A stretch of 64,000 nt of DNA from Populus alba (Eukaryota > Streptophyta > Magnoliopsida > Malpighiales > Salicaceae), in assembly GCF_005239225.2 (NCBI RefSeq), contig NC_133299.1, forward strand, positions 7,630,967 through 7,694,966. Reading direction: 5' to 3'. The first letter of the stretch is position 1; each line of letters starts with the position of its first letter. The notes below the pieces were generated by a model. It was not told the DNA's origin. It was given only the letters and a program-made list of their open reading frames with translations, and did no database searches. A program made the position numbers and the translations under genes. Shown here one piece after another: positions 46,680 to 60,436 of the stretch.

Positions 46680-48908
46680 AATTTGGGAATGTAATGAAGG
46701 CATAAACTAATAGATATTGATGGAAATACTAAATGTATATATATTTGGTCATATGGTACACTTGTTTTTGAAATTTAATGTTTTTCAATTGTTTTTTTCT
46801 CTATCATTTCATATAAATATACCAACATCATCTAAAAATCTACACACATATTGAAAACTTCTTTCAAATACATTATAAAATACATCACAAATTTATAAAG
46901 CATTTCTCGAATCTAATGGAAAGAGTGCTTAAAGAGTAGAAGGATAGTGAAGAAAAGAATAAATACAATTCATTAATATTTCTTGAATTTAAAAAATGCT
47001 TCCGTCGATTTAGTGGTCCTTACAGATTTCATCACCTAATTTACAAAAACAAAGTCCACTATCATCCTACATCCACACCAGCAAACCAATAAAGGTGCAA
47101 AAATAGAGGAAGGCTCTAGGCTGAAAAGCTAAATTCAGTGCGGAGAAGTTGTGTGCGAAAATTAAAGAGAAATGTCAGTCAGCTAGCGAGCCTCACCGAG
47201 CCCCCACATCCATAACTTTATTTATTCTCCACAGACAAATAACACCTTCCTCAGGCAACCTATAATGCAGTTCTTAGTGGATGCTCCATTACCCACGAAA
47301 GGTCAACCTAAGCTCCACGTGCTAATTTGTTACTGGGTGTTCGATCACATATTGCATGCAGATTTTTTTTTTTATCGCAGAAACACTAAATCTGGTGTTG
47401 CTTGTACCTCCTTCATGGAGTGCTTATATCCCAAATTTAAACAAATTCAAGATCCATTATAGGCACTGTAGAAAGCATTTGTGTTTCCAGAACAAACACC
47501 TGATCTTTGATGTTTGAGAAATCAGGTTGACAAACAGTAAACCGCCATGAATTTTAATCTTCGGAAACCATCTAAAAGAAATTTATTTAAGCCGCTTCAA
47601 AGGTGGAATTTATTTATGATCAATGCCTCTGGATGTAGATTTTCCTCAATTAAACATCTTAATTTAGAATGAGTGGTGAATCAGAAAGAGTCATGACAAG
47701 AAACAGTGACATATTACAGCCAAGAGGTGTGGCTCACGTCCAACATGGATCTGCGTGATTGAACTCGACGAACAAAAGCAGACAGAAAGGAGACAGGATG
47801 CAAAAATGGATAGAGAAGCGTGGCTAGCTGGGAGAGGTAAATTGCACCCCAAAAGTGCCAGAATCAGATACCTTATCCCAGCATATGCAATGCACTATGA
47901 GAAGCTCTTAGTGAATACACATCGCTTGAATTTTGAAACCCTAACTACCACATAATTGGCTGGTGTAGAAGCAACCTGATGACAACTCTTTTCTTCTGAA
48001 CTTCAAACCATTCAAAAGAATCTTCATAAAAGACATAGGTCAACTTGGATATTCATCAGCCCCCCTCATGAAAAGATCATATGCCACAGTCATGCTTTAC
48101 AAGTTCTAGTATCAAGCTTTATGTAGACGGGATAACCTTCCAGGCCACTTTTTCTTTAACAGTAAGCATGCTTCCTCATAATCATGGCCTAGGTTTTGCC
48201 AACACAAATCTCATCTCTCCTAAAGGGCTCTGCGGGTCTATCAATCAAAATCATCAATGTAAACATTGAGGGTTGGCTAAGTTTGGCGAGTGGATCCACT
48301 CCCACCATGTCAGGCAAGGTTCAGCTCGTAGACAAAGCGCCGTAGAAACATATTTTTTTTTCATGTATCCTCTAATTCCCCCATGGATGATTCCATGGTA
48401 ATTATTTTGAATTTGATTGGATTTTTTTTTCTGCTACCACTGAATGTGATATAGTTATGAAAAAAAAAAGTTATGACTTATGACCTAGAATAATGTTCAG
48501 ACATCAAATATGATATTGTGCTACTCACTGTAACTAATCAATGTCCTGTTTTGAGTGGATGATTCGTGTTTTTATTGTTTTAGAAAATCATACTTTCTTA
48601 AAATATAACAAATGATAATCCTTTCTAAAATAACATAATTTTCTTAAAAAGTAATGCAATAACATTTGCTGAAAATATGATAATATATAGTTTATTGCGT
48701 ATTGATCGTATAAACACACAATCTTTTGGCTATGAATGTTTTTATTTCCTTTTCTGGATCTGTTGAATTTAAATTTATTATTTTATGCTTTTATGTGATT
48801 TTTCCTTATGGTATTTTCATTTTTTATAATATTTTATTATGTTAATCATATACATCCTATCCTTACTCATTATTAAGTGCACTGCTTTCTAAAAAACACA
48901 ATTTACAG

Positions 48909-48978
<70 letters not shown>

Positions 48979-49658
48979 TCTAATTATCAAATCTCTTAGA
49001 AACCACAAAAGAATGAACAACAATTAAGTAAATATATGTTTAAGCCTCTAAAAGATTAAGACATATATGATATCACCTAATTCTTCCTGATCCAAAATGG
49101 TTGAACACATCATTTACTTATGATTATTTTCACCATATCTTCTTTCCCATTTTGGTGCCAATCAAGCATATATGGGTGGTCATTTTCAACATATTTTCAG
49201 CCTTTTTTTCTAGCTTAATTGAAGGATGAAAACGTGCAATTTGTCTTCAAACTCAATATTCTACTTGGAGACAAATGACACCAGATTCATCTTTATACTT
49301 GATCACCTTCCTGAAATCTTCTATCCTTTCTTAATTTTTTATTTGGAGACAAATGATGCTTATGTTTCTATAGGTCATAAGAGAATCTACACCATAAATA
49401 CTTATTAATATTGACTGATTTAATTAAAAAATTTGCTAGGTTTTTTTAGTGTCAATCTTCTTTAAATCCACACTCCCATCTTCTATCTTCCATCACTCAC
49501 TCAAGCCAGCAGAATTATCAAAACAGTGAAAGAGAAAACTCAAATAATAGGTTTAATTTTACCTTTGGACAAAAAGAGATATAGCAAGGCACTTGACCAA
49601 AAGAAAGACCACCTACGGGCTTTACCTTTGAATTTTTATGAGGTAATTTTAATTTTAC
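46680..49658. other. Intergenic region; no gene recognised
   Basis: About 47100-48360 has clearly higher GC than the flanks, but translations of both strands give only short frames without a recognised domain. It may be a decayed element or a non-coding transcript. An (AT)n run lies at 48911-48976. No structural RNA is seen. Confidence 0.5.
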
Positions 49659-50588
49659 CACTACTAGAAAATTTATCAAGTACCAACAAAAATATCGATG
49701 TAAAAAATATAATGACATTTACCAATAGAACATGACATCACTGTTTTTATCGGTGAATATAGTGGGATTTACCAGTGGAATTAAAAGATTGAAAAACAAT
49801 TTGGGTAGATATTCTCTTTGTTTATTCCATCAGCAATATTGACACATCAATATTATTAACAAAATTAACGATGAAAAAAAAAAGTGGCTAATTTCGATCT
49901 AGGAACTCGTCAATAATATTTAAGTTATAATTTGCCACATGATCCCTCCTCTCCCTCCCCCCTCCCCAATTTCTTCTTTTTTATTTTTTTTTGCAGAAAA
50001 TAGCACCCTTCCCCTATTATTTTATCACTAATCAAGCTCCCATCACCACAAATCCAACCACCCTAACACTCAATTTATCTGTATCCTTGTTCTATTTTTT
50101 TTTTTTTGTAAGATTCACCACATCAAATAAGAAAATCTACCTATTGTTTTTGTTGCAACCCATTTTTATGTTAACTTTTTGGTATTTTTGTATAGTATAT
50201 GTAGTTTGTTTATGTATTTATTTGGTTTAAGTTTTTTTCTATAGAAATTTATTGTATAAATGTATGATTTATACAATGTTAGAGTTTTTTTAAAGTTTAA
50301 AAAATATATATTTGTTTGTCATTTGATGAATATGAGTTTGATTTTGTAACTTAAGTGTTATATAATGAAAGAAATAATAAGTTATTTAATGGGTACATTT
50401 TATATTTTATCAATTTTGTTATTAAGTTGATAATTTTGGTAAATTTGGAGGAATTTTTATTTTTTGGAGAAAACTAATAATTATTAAAGGGTAATATTTA
50501 AATAGATTGAATAGGTTTGAAGTTTACCAATGATACCTAATTAGTTGGGTATCGGTAAATTTTTTAATTCATTGGTTTTTATAGCAGG
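49659..50588 (+). mobile_element. Non-autonomous or truncated CACTA element
   Basis: Begins CACTACTAGAAAATTTATC, a CACTA-type terminus, with subterminal 'ccaatag', 'accagtgg' and 'tcggtgaa' motifs. Bases 49910-50290 align in order with 59040-59410 of the large CACTA element ('tcaataatattta', 'ctctccctcccc', 'gtatgatttatac'). The right part has 'gggtatcggtaaat' and ends near a TTTTTATAGCAGG sequence that is a weak match to an inverted terminus. No transposase. Confidence 0.65.
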
Positions 50589-53199
50589 TAACCAAATATA
50601 AAACATAAACTTTTAAAAAATATATATAGTAGTGTGAGTAAGGATTGTTCCCATAAAAAGTATCTAACCTATTTTTATGCTAGTGAACAAGGATAAGGAG
50701 GGGTCCGAGTATACAGAAAATAATTATAAGAAAAAAAAAACTAGAGATCAATTGTAATTGAATGATCGAAATTAACCAAAATAATACATTGGTCCAAGTC
50801 AACATCTACCATTGAAATTTTATAACTGATCATAAATGCAAGTAAATATCAATTCACACTTTTAATTTTAACTGTTAGAGTTATTTCCTTATCTCTCCTT
50901 AATTACAGTTAATTAGAAACAAGAAATTTGATTAATCTTAACTACTAAATAACCCCAAGACAAGTGTTGAATGTTTAGTTTGATAGCAACCTTAAGAATT
51001 AGAGAGGTCAGTAAAAGTAAACAACACAAACAAAAGTAGTTATATTTAATTTAATCAACTATTCTTCCTTATATTTAATAATTTTTGACGCAGCAAGTTA
51101 TTAAACCTTAGTTGCTTCATAAATTAGAGAAATCAAACCATTACGAATTTGATATCTAATCTAGCATCAAATTGCAATAAATAAAACACTAAGAGGCCTC
51201 CTTGTAATTAATTGAGACAATTATGAAATTATATCTAGAAGAAAATCCATTACTCAAAGTGTAAATTGAATAATAAAAATAAATTAGATCTCACAATCTT
51301 ATTAGTTCCAAGGCTTCTATCTCGTTTAACCAATTACAAAAATTCAGCCATACAAGGCCATGATGAAAACCTGAAGTAGTTGTTAAGGAAGAGAGAATAA
51401 AGAGATGTCATAGTCTGATGGTTTTTTCTTCCCTTTTTAAAGTTCATATGTTTTTAAAGACCTACCAAATGTCATAAAAATAATCTAAATATTATCCTCC
51501 AACAGTAACCATCAAATCGGACTAATTAATAAAATTATTAAATAATAAAGTAGAGTTCCTAATATAACTAGAAAAATGTTATTTTCAGCTGGAATCCATT
51601 CACCAAATTTGGAAGCTTCTAAAAATAAATCACATCACATCAAGTCTATGTATTAGATTTGCAAACCAAAGAACATTCTAGCACATTGGCAGTACAAGTG
51701 TAGCGACTTTAAACCCAATTTCGACCTCGATGTAGTCAATATCTCGCAAAACTCACGCATGAAATTTGTATTGCTTTTTCTTAAAGCGTCATAGCATTTT
51801 AAATCATCTTAATCTAAGATCGGATGAGAGAGTTAGGCAAAGCATTTTATAAAAAATTACCCAATTAGCTTTAAAAATAAGTAAAAAATAATGAGTACAT
51901 TTAGACATTAAATAAGTATAAAAAACTAAACATTAAAGGATATAAAAAAGAAAGTTTTTATTCTTATCAAATTCCCCTACACTTAACTTTTTCTCATTCT
52001 TAAGCAAAACTCAAATTTACTTTCCAAAAAAATGAAAAGAAAAACAAGGTTACAATGCCATCAACAAAGAAAAACCAAACTCTTCAAAACTTATAAAATA
52101 TTATGAGAAAATATTCCTAAACAACTTACAATTATTAATAAACATTTTCACTTGAAGATGGAGTAAACTAAATACATAGACCCTCATAAAAAAAAACATT
52201 GGACTCTCATGTGTTTGAAGGGTATGTGTTTCACTCAAATTCATTCCAATTGATATGATCTACCATAAGCTTCATATCTTTTCATTCTCCACTATTGGGA
52301 TCACATGCATAATACAAATCATAAGGACTTTTCAAGAGTTTTAACGGGGCTTAGAAGTAAGGTGGGAAACTTGTAATATTATAGCTCAAAATCCATCTAA
52401 ACTACTGGATACAAAATAAATCAACTCAAGCTCGAATATATAAGACGTGTAGAACCAATCACTCCATTTAAAAGCTTCTTTAATTTAACTTTAAAGCATT
52501 TAAACCATGTATAACTCCTATATTAAAAAAGATCGTTAAAAAAGAACTCTTTTTTTTTTTCCTTCCACCTTTGTGTATATCACATATGAACCAACCCTTT
52601 TCTAGGACTTTTAGGTGAAGTTATGAACATGGACAATTTATAACATTAAAAGCAATTTTCTCCTCCATCATTTTTTTTTCTTCAAATACCAACAATATAA
52701 CTCACAAATTGAGAATGAAAACATGTGCCATGACATAGTTATACCACAAATCTAGACCCATACTTATTTCTTGCATACCCATACATATCATAATAATGAA
52801 CAATGCTCTACTAGCTTTACGACTTGGGTAAAGGTATTGTTTTTCAGGTTTAAATATTGTAACATGGGTTTACAATAAACAAAATAAAGCTTAAAGAGGT
52901 TCAACAAAGGGAAAAATTAAATGCAAGGTAAGTTATTTGACTTATATAGCTTATAACAAAGAGGGTCTTAATAATGTTCATACTTGCATATATTAATGTG
53001 ATCTCAAAGAGAATTAAAACAAGTTATAGAGAAATAAATCCAAAGAAGAATATCTCACATGAAAAAAAAATAATGAGATTGATACAGATATGTCAGTTTA
53101 AAGGCTAAAAAATCTTACTAGCTTTTGGTCTACCAAATTTAGTCACTACCATCCTCAAGGAAAATAACTAGACTAATTAATTCTAAGTTGGAAAGCTAC
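50589..53199. repeat. Non-coding retroelement-like sequence
   Basis: Phrases such as 'gtgagtaaggattgttccc' (near 50631) and 'ttcccctacacttaac' with 'tctcattcttaagcaaa' (near 51970-52010) resemble non-coding repeats commonly flanking plant LTR elements. No reading frame. This is a recollection-based call, not shown by internal repeats. Confidence 0.35.
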
Positions 53200-55191
53200 T
53201 TATTCAATCATGTTATGAATTTTCAAGTTTAAATGAATCTTACTCATATCATACACAACCAAAAATGGTTGAAAACCATAAGAACAAAAAGGCAAAATTA
53301 TATATATATATATATATATTGTAACATTCAAAATATAATTAAAACACAACCTAAATGTGATATCCCATATCAAAAGCGAGATTCCAGAGCCATGTCCTCT
53401 CTCCCTCCATCGTCCTCTCTTCCTTGTGTCTATACTCAACCAATGAGGAGAGATTAAAAAGTCTTAATCCTCTACGCCAGGTAAATCTTCCCCCTCTCAT
53501 CCTCTATTCCTTTTTCTTTATTGATAAATCCTCTACGTCTAATCATCTTGATCTTTGAAAATTAAAGCAAATTGTTGTTTATTTTGTTAGTTTCCTCCCT
53601 TTTTTACTTTTATATATGATTTTTTTTTAGGTTATGATCTCTTGGTTTTTCTATGCATGTAATTAAGAATTAAAATGCTAATATTTAGGTTGAAGTAAAT
53701 CTCTTGTGATCTTTTTTTAGTGATATCATTTTTTTTTAATTTATTGTTACATTCCATTTTGATTCTAAGTTTTAATATTTTTTTTTACCAATTTCTTTGA
53801 TTGAGTTTAATTTTTTAGGTACCCGATGATTCACTTGTGCCAACACTGTTTTAGTTGCCTCCAAAAGGATCTTGGCAATTCCAAAAATTTCTAGCCACCC
53901 CCAACCACACTAAAGGTTGATTTTTAAACCAACATAATCTTTTGGATGTTCTTACAACTTTATGATTAATTGATAATTGTGATGGATTGATAATTGTGTT
54001 CCAAAAGTGATAATTATGATGGTTTGTGTCAATTAGTGATTGGTGATGAAAATTAGATTTAGGTTTAGGTTAAAGATAGAAAATCGGTGTTTTTTAAGTT
54101 TGATAATTTAGTTATGAAATTGATTAAGTTATTGTTGTTAATATAAGAGTATGAATTGAATTTTAATGAGTTTTTATGTGACTTGAAAAGTATTTATTCT
54201 TATTTTAAAATTAATTATAGCAATTTGAGAGGGGGGTTGATGTATTAATTAGCTGTGAAATTAGTGAGGTTATTATTGTTAATAAGAAGTTGTGAAATTG
54301 ATTTGAGAAATCTATATGTTTAGGTCAAATGAGAGTATATTTCAAGGTTCATATTGTTTTGATGATTTAATTGTAAGCACCTTAGACATAAGCATCCTTG
54401 CTTCTCAATGCAGGCTCATCAAATGCAGGACGACTTGTAGATGGGGGTGTCCCTTTTGAGAAGTATATTGTTAAGTGGAAGCTCGACCACTTGTAAGTTT
54501 TTTTTCCTATCCTGCACGATAAAACAATAAAGAACAATGAATAAAGTTTGAATAATTAATTTAAATGAATGAATAAAAATTCAGGTTTATAAATATTGAG
54601 GTTGCTTGCATGATAATATAGGTGATAAAATTATCGATGAAAATGTCTTTGTTTCAATGGAGTTAGGTTTTTAAAAATCCTGAATGAGAGCCAATGATTA
54701 ATACTTGTTCAGAAAGTTCAAGGTTAATACATACATAAATATTTTTTAAATATTTAATTCAATTAATTTTTTAATTTTATAAACTAATTATTTAATAAAA
54801 TTGACATGTAAGGAAAAAAATTATTAGAAAAGGCTAATAATGGCGTGGCTAGGAGAGTGTAAGAAAATCACAATACTATTAAATAAGATTGAATTCAAAT
54901 GATGATATTTTTTAAAAAATTAAAATTTATTTTTTTATAATCTTAATTGATTTTTTCTCGATGAATCAAGTTGTATGATTTCTAGAACGAGGTCTAAAAA
55001 AAATTAAGAAGCGTTTTTATAATAATCTCTAATAATTCTAATCAGGTTAATTTCATGAAACACGGAATTAAGATCTAAGTAATTCTGATTAGGAAACGAG
55101 CTAAATATTGTATTCTTTCAGTAGGGGTAGTAAGTACATGGTAAATCTATTCCTATGTTAGAACTAAAAAGGAGTCGTTACACTTAGAGTT
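53200..55191. other. Intergenic region with possible transcript remnants
   Basis: An (AT)n run lies at about 53299-53320. 'gtgatatcccatatc' near 53357 is typical of plant LTR or retro-derived leaders. A short splice-like block at about 54412-54495 has an acceptor TGCAG and a donor GTAAG, but the enclosed 80 bases match no family I know. Confidence 0.4.
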
Positions 55192-55671
55192 CTATTGGCT
55201 TCTTTCATGTATGCTTTCTAACACAGGCTTGCAGGTGTTCCCTCCATCAGGGATATCAACCTTTTGCACTCTCTGCTGTCCATGAAGCTGAGAAACCATA
55301 TCATCAACTGAAACTCCTCCCTTTCTTAGCATCTCCTCCAGTTCTTGCTTACTGATCACCAACTTGATTCTCACTACACTGGTTTTTTCTTGAACATCTT
55401 TGACCTCCTGATCCTCTGGAATTGAAAATCTTACTTTCTTCTTCTTAGCCGGGGATGGAAGCTGAAGAGGCACAAGATAGTACAAGTGGCCACCATGTAG
55501 GTTGGTGTCTGGCAAAAGATGCTGGAAAGCCTGAAGTGAATCAGCTATTGCATGATCACAGAAATCTGACAGAACTTGCTGGACTTTTATGTGTCCTTGG
55601 TATTCAAGGATCTTCCCATCTGATTTCATGATCTTGATAACATTTCCTTGCGGAACCAGACAATTCCCCAT
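55192..55671 (-). CDS. PADRE (DUF4228) domain protein
   Basis: A single exon of 159 residues, usual for this plant family. It starts MGNCLVPQ, an N-myristoylation signal with a palmitoylatable Cys4. The domain follows: VIKIMKSDGKILEYQG, then VQQVLSDF, then HLLPDTNLHGGHLYYLVPL, the most conserved block. A Lys-rich KKKKVRFS segment and a second conserved C-terminal region (VVRIKLVISKQELEEMLRKG) come next, then a disordered tail. PADRE genes are commonly induced by pathogens and abiotic stress; the biochemical role is unknown. A TATA box lies about 105 bases upstream. Confidence 0.9.
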   Translation of the reverse strand: MGNCLVPQGNVIKIMKSDGKILEYQGHIKVQQVLSDFCDHAIADSLQAFQHLLPDTNLHGGHLYYLVPLQLPSPAKKKKVRFSIPEDQEVKDVQEKTSVVRIKLVISKQELEEMLRKGGVSVDDMVSQLHGQQRVQKVDIPDGGNTCKPVLESIHERSQ

Positions 55672-55773
55672 GGTTTATATATCCAGATATTGACTTCTTA
55701 GTGAAAAAGAAGCTGTTAGAGGTACTGCTTTAATTTCTTCGCCTGGATGATGCTGGGGTTATGGTTGGTGTTG

Positions 55774-55781
55774 TATTTATA
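55774..55781 (-). promoter_or_regulatory. TATA box of the PADRE gene
   Basis: On - the sequence is TATAAATA, preceded by ATATATTC. The distance to the ATG fits a 5' UTR of about 75 bases. Confidence 0.65.
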
Positions 55782-55789
55782 GAATATAT

Positions 55790-56859
55790 GGTTACAAAAA
55801 TGCCCTTATGATGTCCCAAATATTGCGAAAAAGACCATCCCTTTTACTTTGGACCCCACTGTGTTGATTTTTGCTGGTGTTTACACAGAAGTTGCAACAT
55901 GACCTACTTATTGAGATCCTCACCACCCAACTTGAAAATCAAAGCCGACTGATGTGCATTGGTGCATTTGAGTAGATTTTGATGGGTGTTAATAGGAAAT
56001 AAAGCATGATTTAGCAGTTTAAAAATACAAGATTACAGTATGAAAAGAAAATTATTAAGCATGATTAGCTTCAGCTTTCTTTTGTTGTTACGTTAGTGTT
56101 TAAACTCTACAGCACAAACTAGCTGTTGCTTGATAGCTATCTCTACCTGCTCTTACGAGTGGGCTCAGGCTTGTCTATGGGAAAATAAGCAAATACTTAA
56201 CCTTGTTCCTTGCATTTGGAATGGTAGTGGGTGATCACCAGGTTCCATCTTTTTACTGTAGTGGAAGATCAGCTAGGATCTAGCAGGACCGCTCAAACTC
56301 TATACACGTTAATGGTTGACCACTGGGGCTCCATGGGTCGATCTGGTTAACTAGTTGACCGCCATCTTTGTGCAACATTCTCCTTACTTCAAACCCTAAC
56401 ATCAGCATAATAAGATTTGGCAGAGGGGGTCACGAGTAATTAAGGCACTGTTTCTTGTCATGGTGTGATTTGATGCAAAATTATATGCCTCTCCTGAAGC
56501 GAATACGTACATCTATATAATTAATGGGACTCGTTTAATATCTTAGCATAAAATGCAAAAGATTTAGTAAGGGGCAGGAAAGTATCCAGGGATGGGAGAG
56601 AACTGCTGTTATTGTATAATCAAGAAGTAAAAAGCAATATTTCACTAAACTGTTCCAGAAATTTACATGCAAAAGATGTGCACAACATGAATGGATTTGT
56701 TGTCAAATTGGGAGATTACAGATGTGAACTTCTCCAGATTGATTCCTCTTGGAGTCATAACTAGAATCGTGGCGTCATGATATGCTACAGGACTTGTTAA
56801 ATTTTTCTTAACATGAAAAAAGATGTTCAATTGATATTGATATTTTTAAATTAAGAAGC
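55790..56859. other. Promoter flank and intergenic sequence
   Basis: Contains the upstream region of the PADRE gene. Near 56200-56360 there are phrases such as 'gatcagctaggatctagcag' and 'ggttgaccactggggctcc' with no recognised family. No gene is supported. Confidence 0.45.
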
Positions 56860-57830
56860 AAGAAAGATATGAAATCCAATCATTGATTTGATTGCTTCAA
56901 TAAACTTAGTTAATTTAATAAAATAATTTAAAAAACATTAATAGTAGATAAAATGAATAAAAAATAACAATAATTAACTATAAAAAATGACATATCATTA
57001 ACATACACTGCCCCATCTCTAAAAAAAAAAGCTCATGAAGATGGTTCTAACACCACTAGAAAAGGCTGCATGACAACATTGAAAGATGTCGCACGAGTTA
57101 TCAACGAAACTACCAGGAAAAGAAAATCAAACAAAATATCATGAAATGAGTTTCTCATACTTATATTCAATCAATTAATTTACTTTAATTCAAAAATAAT
57201 TTTTTTGAAAAACAACTAAATTTAACAAAGAAATAAAAATTAAAATATCCGAGATGATCCAAGTTATTTTCAAAATTAGTGAAAAATCCTATAGAAAGCG
57301 AATAAAAATAATAATAGAGTTCAATCTCTAATTAAATAAATATTGAATGATGAAACTAAAAAAAAAACATTGAACTTGAAAAAGGGAGAAAAAAACAAGC
57401 AAACCCGAGTGAATTTTTTAAACCTAAGTTAATCTTTCAAACTCACAACGCATGAAATCCTAGACCCAAACTTTATTAAGAAGCTCAATTCTCAATCAAT
57501 TTAATGTACATAAAATTAAAAAATAAAATATTAATTTTCAAAATTTGTCAAAGAAAAAAATAGCAATTAAAAAATGATGATTAAATCTGATAAAAAAAAA
57601 TAAAGGATGAATTTGTTAAAAAATAATTCAATTTTAAATATTATCTCAAATCAAACAAATAGCAATCAAAAGAATATAGACAAAATTTGACAAATAAAAG
57701 CATTGAAAAGGGATGAAATTGAAAAGAATATTCTGATTTTATAATTAATTTCAAATAAAATAAATCGTAATTAATAGAGACTAAATCCAAAAAAAAAAAA
57801 AACAAATTTGAAGGGCTGCTATGAAATTTA
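56860..57830 (-). repeat. Dispersed repeat R180 patch (reverse orientation)
   Basis: The reverse complement matches 2600-3860 and 30640-31530. Recurring blocks are 'cctatagaaagcgaataaaa', 'gagttcaatctctaatt', 'aaacccgagtgaatt', 'aatttcaaataaaataaatc' and 'agcaatcaaaagaata'. The last two also occur inside the 31742-32350 element. No coding. Confidence 0.6.
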
Positions 57831-58719
57831 AAAGGTGAAGCATAGAAATTGAGATGGAGAGAGAAAAGATAAAAAAAAAAAAAAAAAAAAACAATAAAAG
57901 GTTATCACTGCTAAAATAGAGATTTGTTAGTCACATGTGAGGCCTAGGGTTGGAGGGTCTATCAAGACTATTTCAACCCCACCTGAAAGCCATCATTTGG
58001 TAAACAAACAACCCCTCATAAGCTACTCAAAATAGCACAAAAGCTCATTATATATTGGTGATTGTATTGCACGCATCAATTATTTTTTAAAAAAAATAAT
58101 ATTTTATATTTATTAAATTTAAATATCAAATTGTTTATCATCTAATTTAATTATATAAAAAATAAAAAACAAGATGAAAACATGATTAAAAACCCTGGAC
58201 GTTAGTTAAAATAATTATTGCTAAAGTGTTTTTTCTATAATTTTTAGTTTCTTTTATCGGTCCTTAATTATCGGTTTTGCCTGTCATGTACGTTATTGTG
58301 ACAATGTGGAGCACGGAAGTGTGGTCCTGCACGGTTTTCTACTCTGTAAAATACATATATATAATCGATGCAATCAGTAAAGCAACAATTAAGGATTTGT
58401 TAATCTAGAAGATGGGTGTTGTCGATGGCTCTTATTTAAATAAATAAATAAATAAAGGAAAAAGGCCACGACATGAATCACGGATACAGGGCAGTAGTTT
58501 GGTGAAAAGGGTTACTTAGTGGAAGGTGATAATGTTCTCCACACGCATCCTCCATTGTGGGTGTTTCTGGGTAGTGGGTAGTTAGAAAATCAGCATTCCT
58601 TTTAATAGTATAATAGATTAATTACAAGTTGGGGGGTTTGAATGAACATATATATTGGATCAATAATTACGGATGGTAATATTTAAGTTTCGAGTGTCTA
58701 TGTCTATTATTTAATTTCA

Positions 58720-58754
<35 letters not shown>

Positions 58755-58974
58755 ATTCAAATATATATCAAGTTAGGTTTAGCTAGGTTATGTCAGATTT
58801 AATAATATATTTAGGGTTACTTATGCTCGATTAATTTCTTATCGAACTACCAAAAAAATAAAAAATAAAACTCATTCATTAGGGTCTAATAGGATCTATA
58901 TTTATCGAGTTTAAATTAAATTGTTTTTTTTATCAATACTCCATATAAAGAAAAAGGAAAATCATATGATGACA
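57831..58974. other. AT-rich intergenic sequence
   Basis: Poly-A runs, an (AT)n run at about 58724-58750 and a TAAA array near 58435-58455. No gene or RNA recognised. Confidence 0.5.
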
Positions 58975-60226
58975 TGACATTTTTACCAACAAAATAACTG
59001 ATGGAGTGACTGAAAAAATAATTTCTTCGATAATATTGTCAATAATATTTAATTTATGACCTGATAATCGACCTTTCTCTCCCCCTCCCCTATTTTTCCT
59101 TCTTCCTTATGCATTTTTTTCTATAACAAACAGTCACCCCTCCAATCGCAACACAATTCAACCTCCTACAACGAATTCAGTCACCTAACACTCAGTCTAT
59201 CAACATTTATGTTTTGATTTAGATTTCATTGAGGATTCTCCACTTTAAATAAGCAAATCTACCATTTTTTATTTAAAATCAATTTTAAAATGTTAATTTT
59301 TTTTTGCATATTTTTATGGTATATATTTTTTTGGATGTTTACTTCTTTTATAGTTTTTTCTCATACAAATTTGTTTTATGGATTTATGATTTATACATGT
59401 TAGGGTTTGTTTTAGATTTTGCAAAATTATATTTGTTTGAAAATTGATAAAATTTATTTCAAATTTTTTACTAAGGTGTTTTGTGATGAAATAAATAATG
59501 ACTTATTTAACGGGTCCATTTTATATTTTGTCAATTTTATTATTGAGTTGAATTTTTTAGTAAGTGTGTAGAAAATTGAATTTATGTAGATAATTGATAA
59601 TGAATTAAGAGTACTATTAAAATAAAATGAATAAGTTTGAGCTAAATCAATATTTTTGCAAATTCTTTTAGTTAACATAGTTAATTAATACATGTTGTCA
59701 TCATTATTTTATATAGGTTTGATATAAGTAATGCATGATTATTCATAGATCTATAGAGATTCACCCCAAGGGATGCGAATGATGAATTATTATAATGAGA
59801 TTCAAGGTTTTATTAATTACTCACTATGTAATCCAAGAAATATTAATGGAGGGGGTATTAGATGTCCATGAAAGAGGTGTAAAAATAAAATTTTCTCGAT
59901 CTAGATGTTGTAATAATGTATCTTCTACAAAAAAGGTTCATGGAGAAATATTTATATTGGTATGCACATGAAGAACCATATGTTCCTCACAATACTATGG
60001 TATAAAGGATGGTGCATAGAGTTATAGATGACAATAGTGATCTTTATAGGAATATGGTTATAGATGCGATGGGAATTAATCAGGGTCATGCTAGTCAATG
60101 TCTAATAGTAGATAAAAAAAAACCTAATATGCATACATGGCCAGGTTTTTTGATCTTTTGAAAGATTTTGAAAAACCATTATAAGATGGTTGCATAAATC
60201 ACAGTAAATTATTTGTCGTTGCACAG

Positions 60227-60436
60227 GTGTTCAACAACAAGTCAGATCAAAGTTTGAGTAAAGCTGGTTATGATAAAATTGTCAAACAGGCAAGAAGCAT
60301 TTTATTTGAAGGGAACAGACTGAAAGAAAACTTCTACACTGTGAAGTCCATGATGAAACCTCTCGATCTAGAATACCAGAAATTAACATGTGTCCAAACT
60401 TCTGCATGTTATACTACCTTGAAAATGCAAAGTTGA
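60227..60436 (+). pseudogene. tnp2-like transposase fragment
   Basis: The longest intact piece of the transposase frame (69 residues), with VFNNKSDQSLSKAGYDKIV and ENFYTVKSMMKPLDLEYQ as tnp2-type matches. It is closed by TGA at 60434. Confidence 0.7.

Noticed and set aside
54412..54495. Possible small exon with AG and GT borders
   Set aside because: The 80 bases match no protein family and no partner exon was found; I leave it as intergenic.
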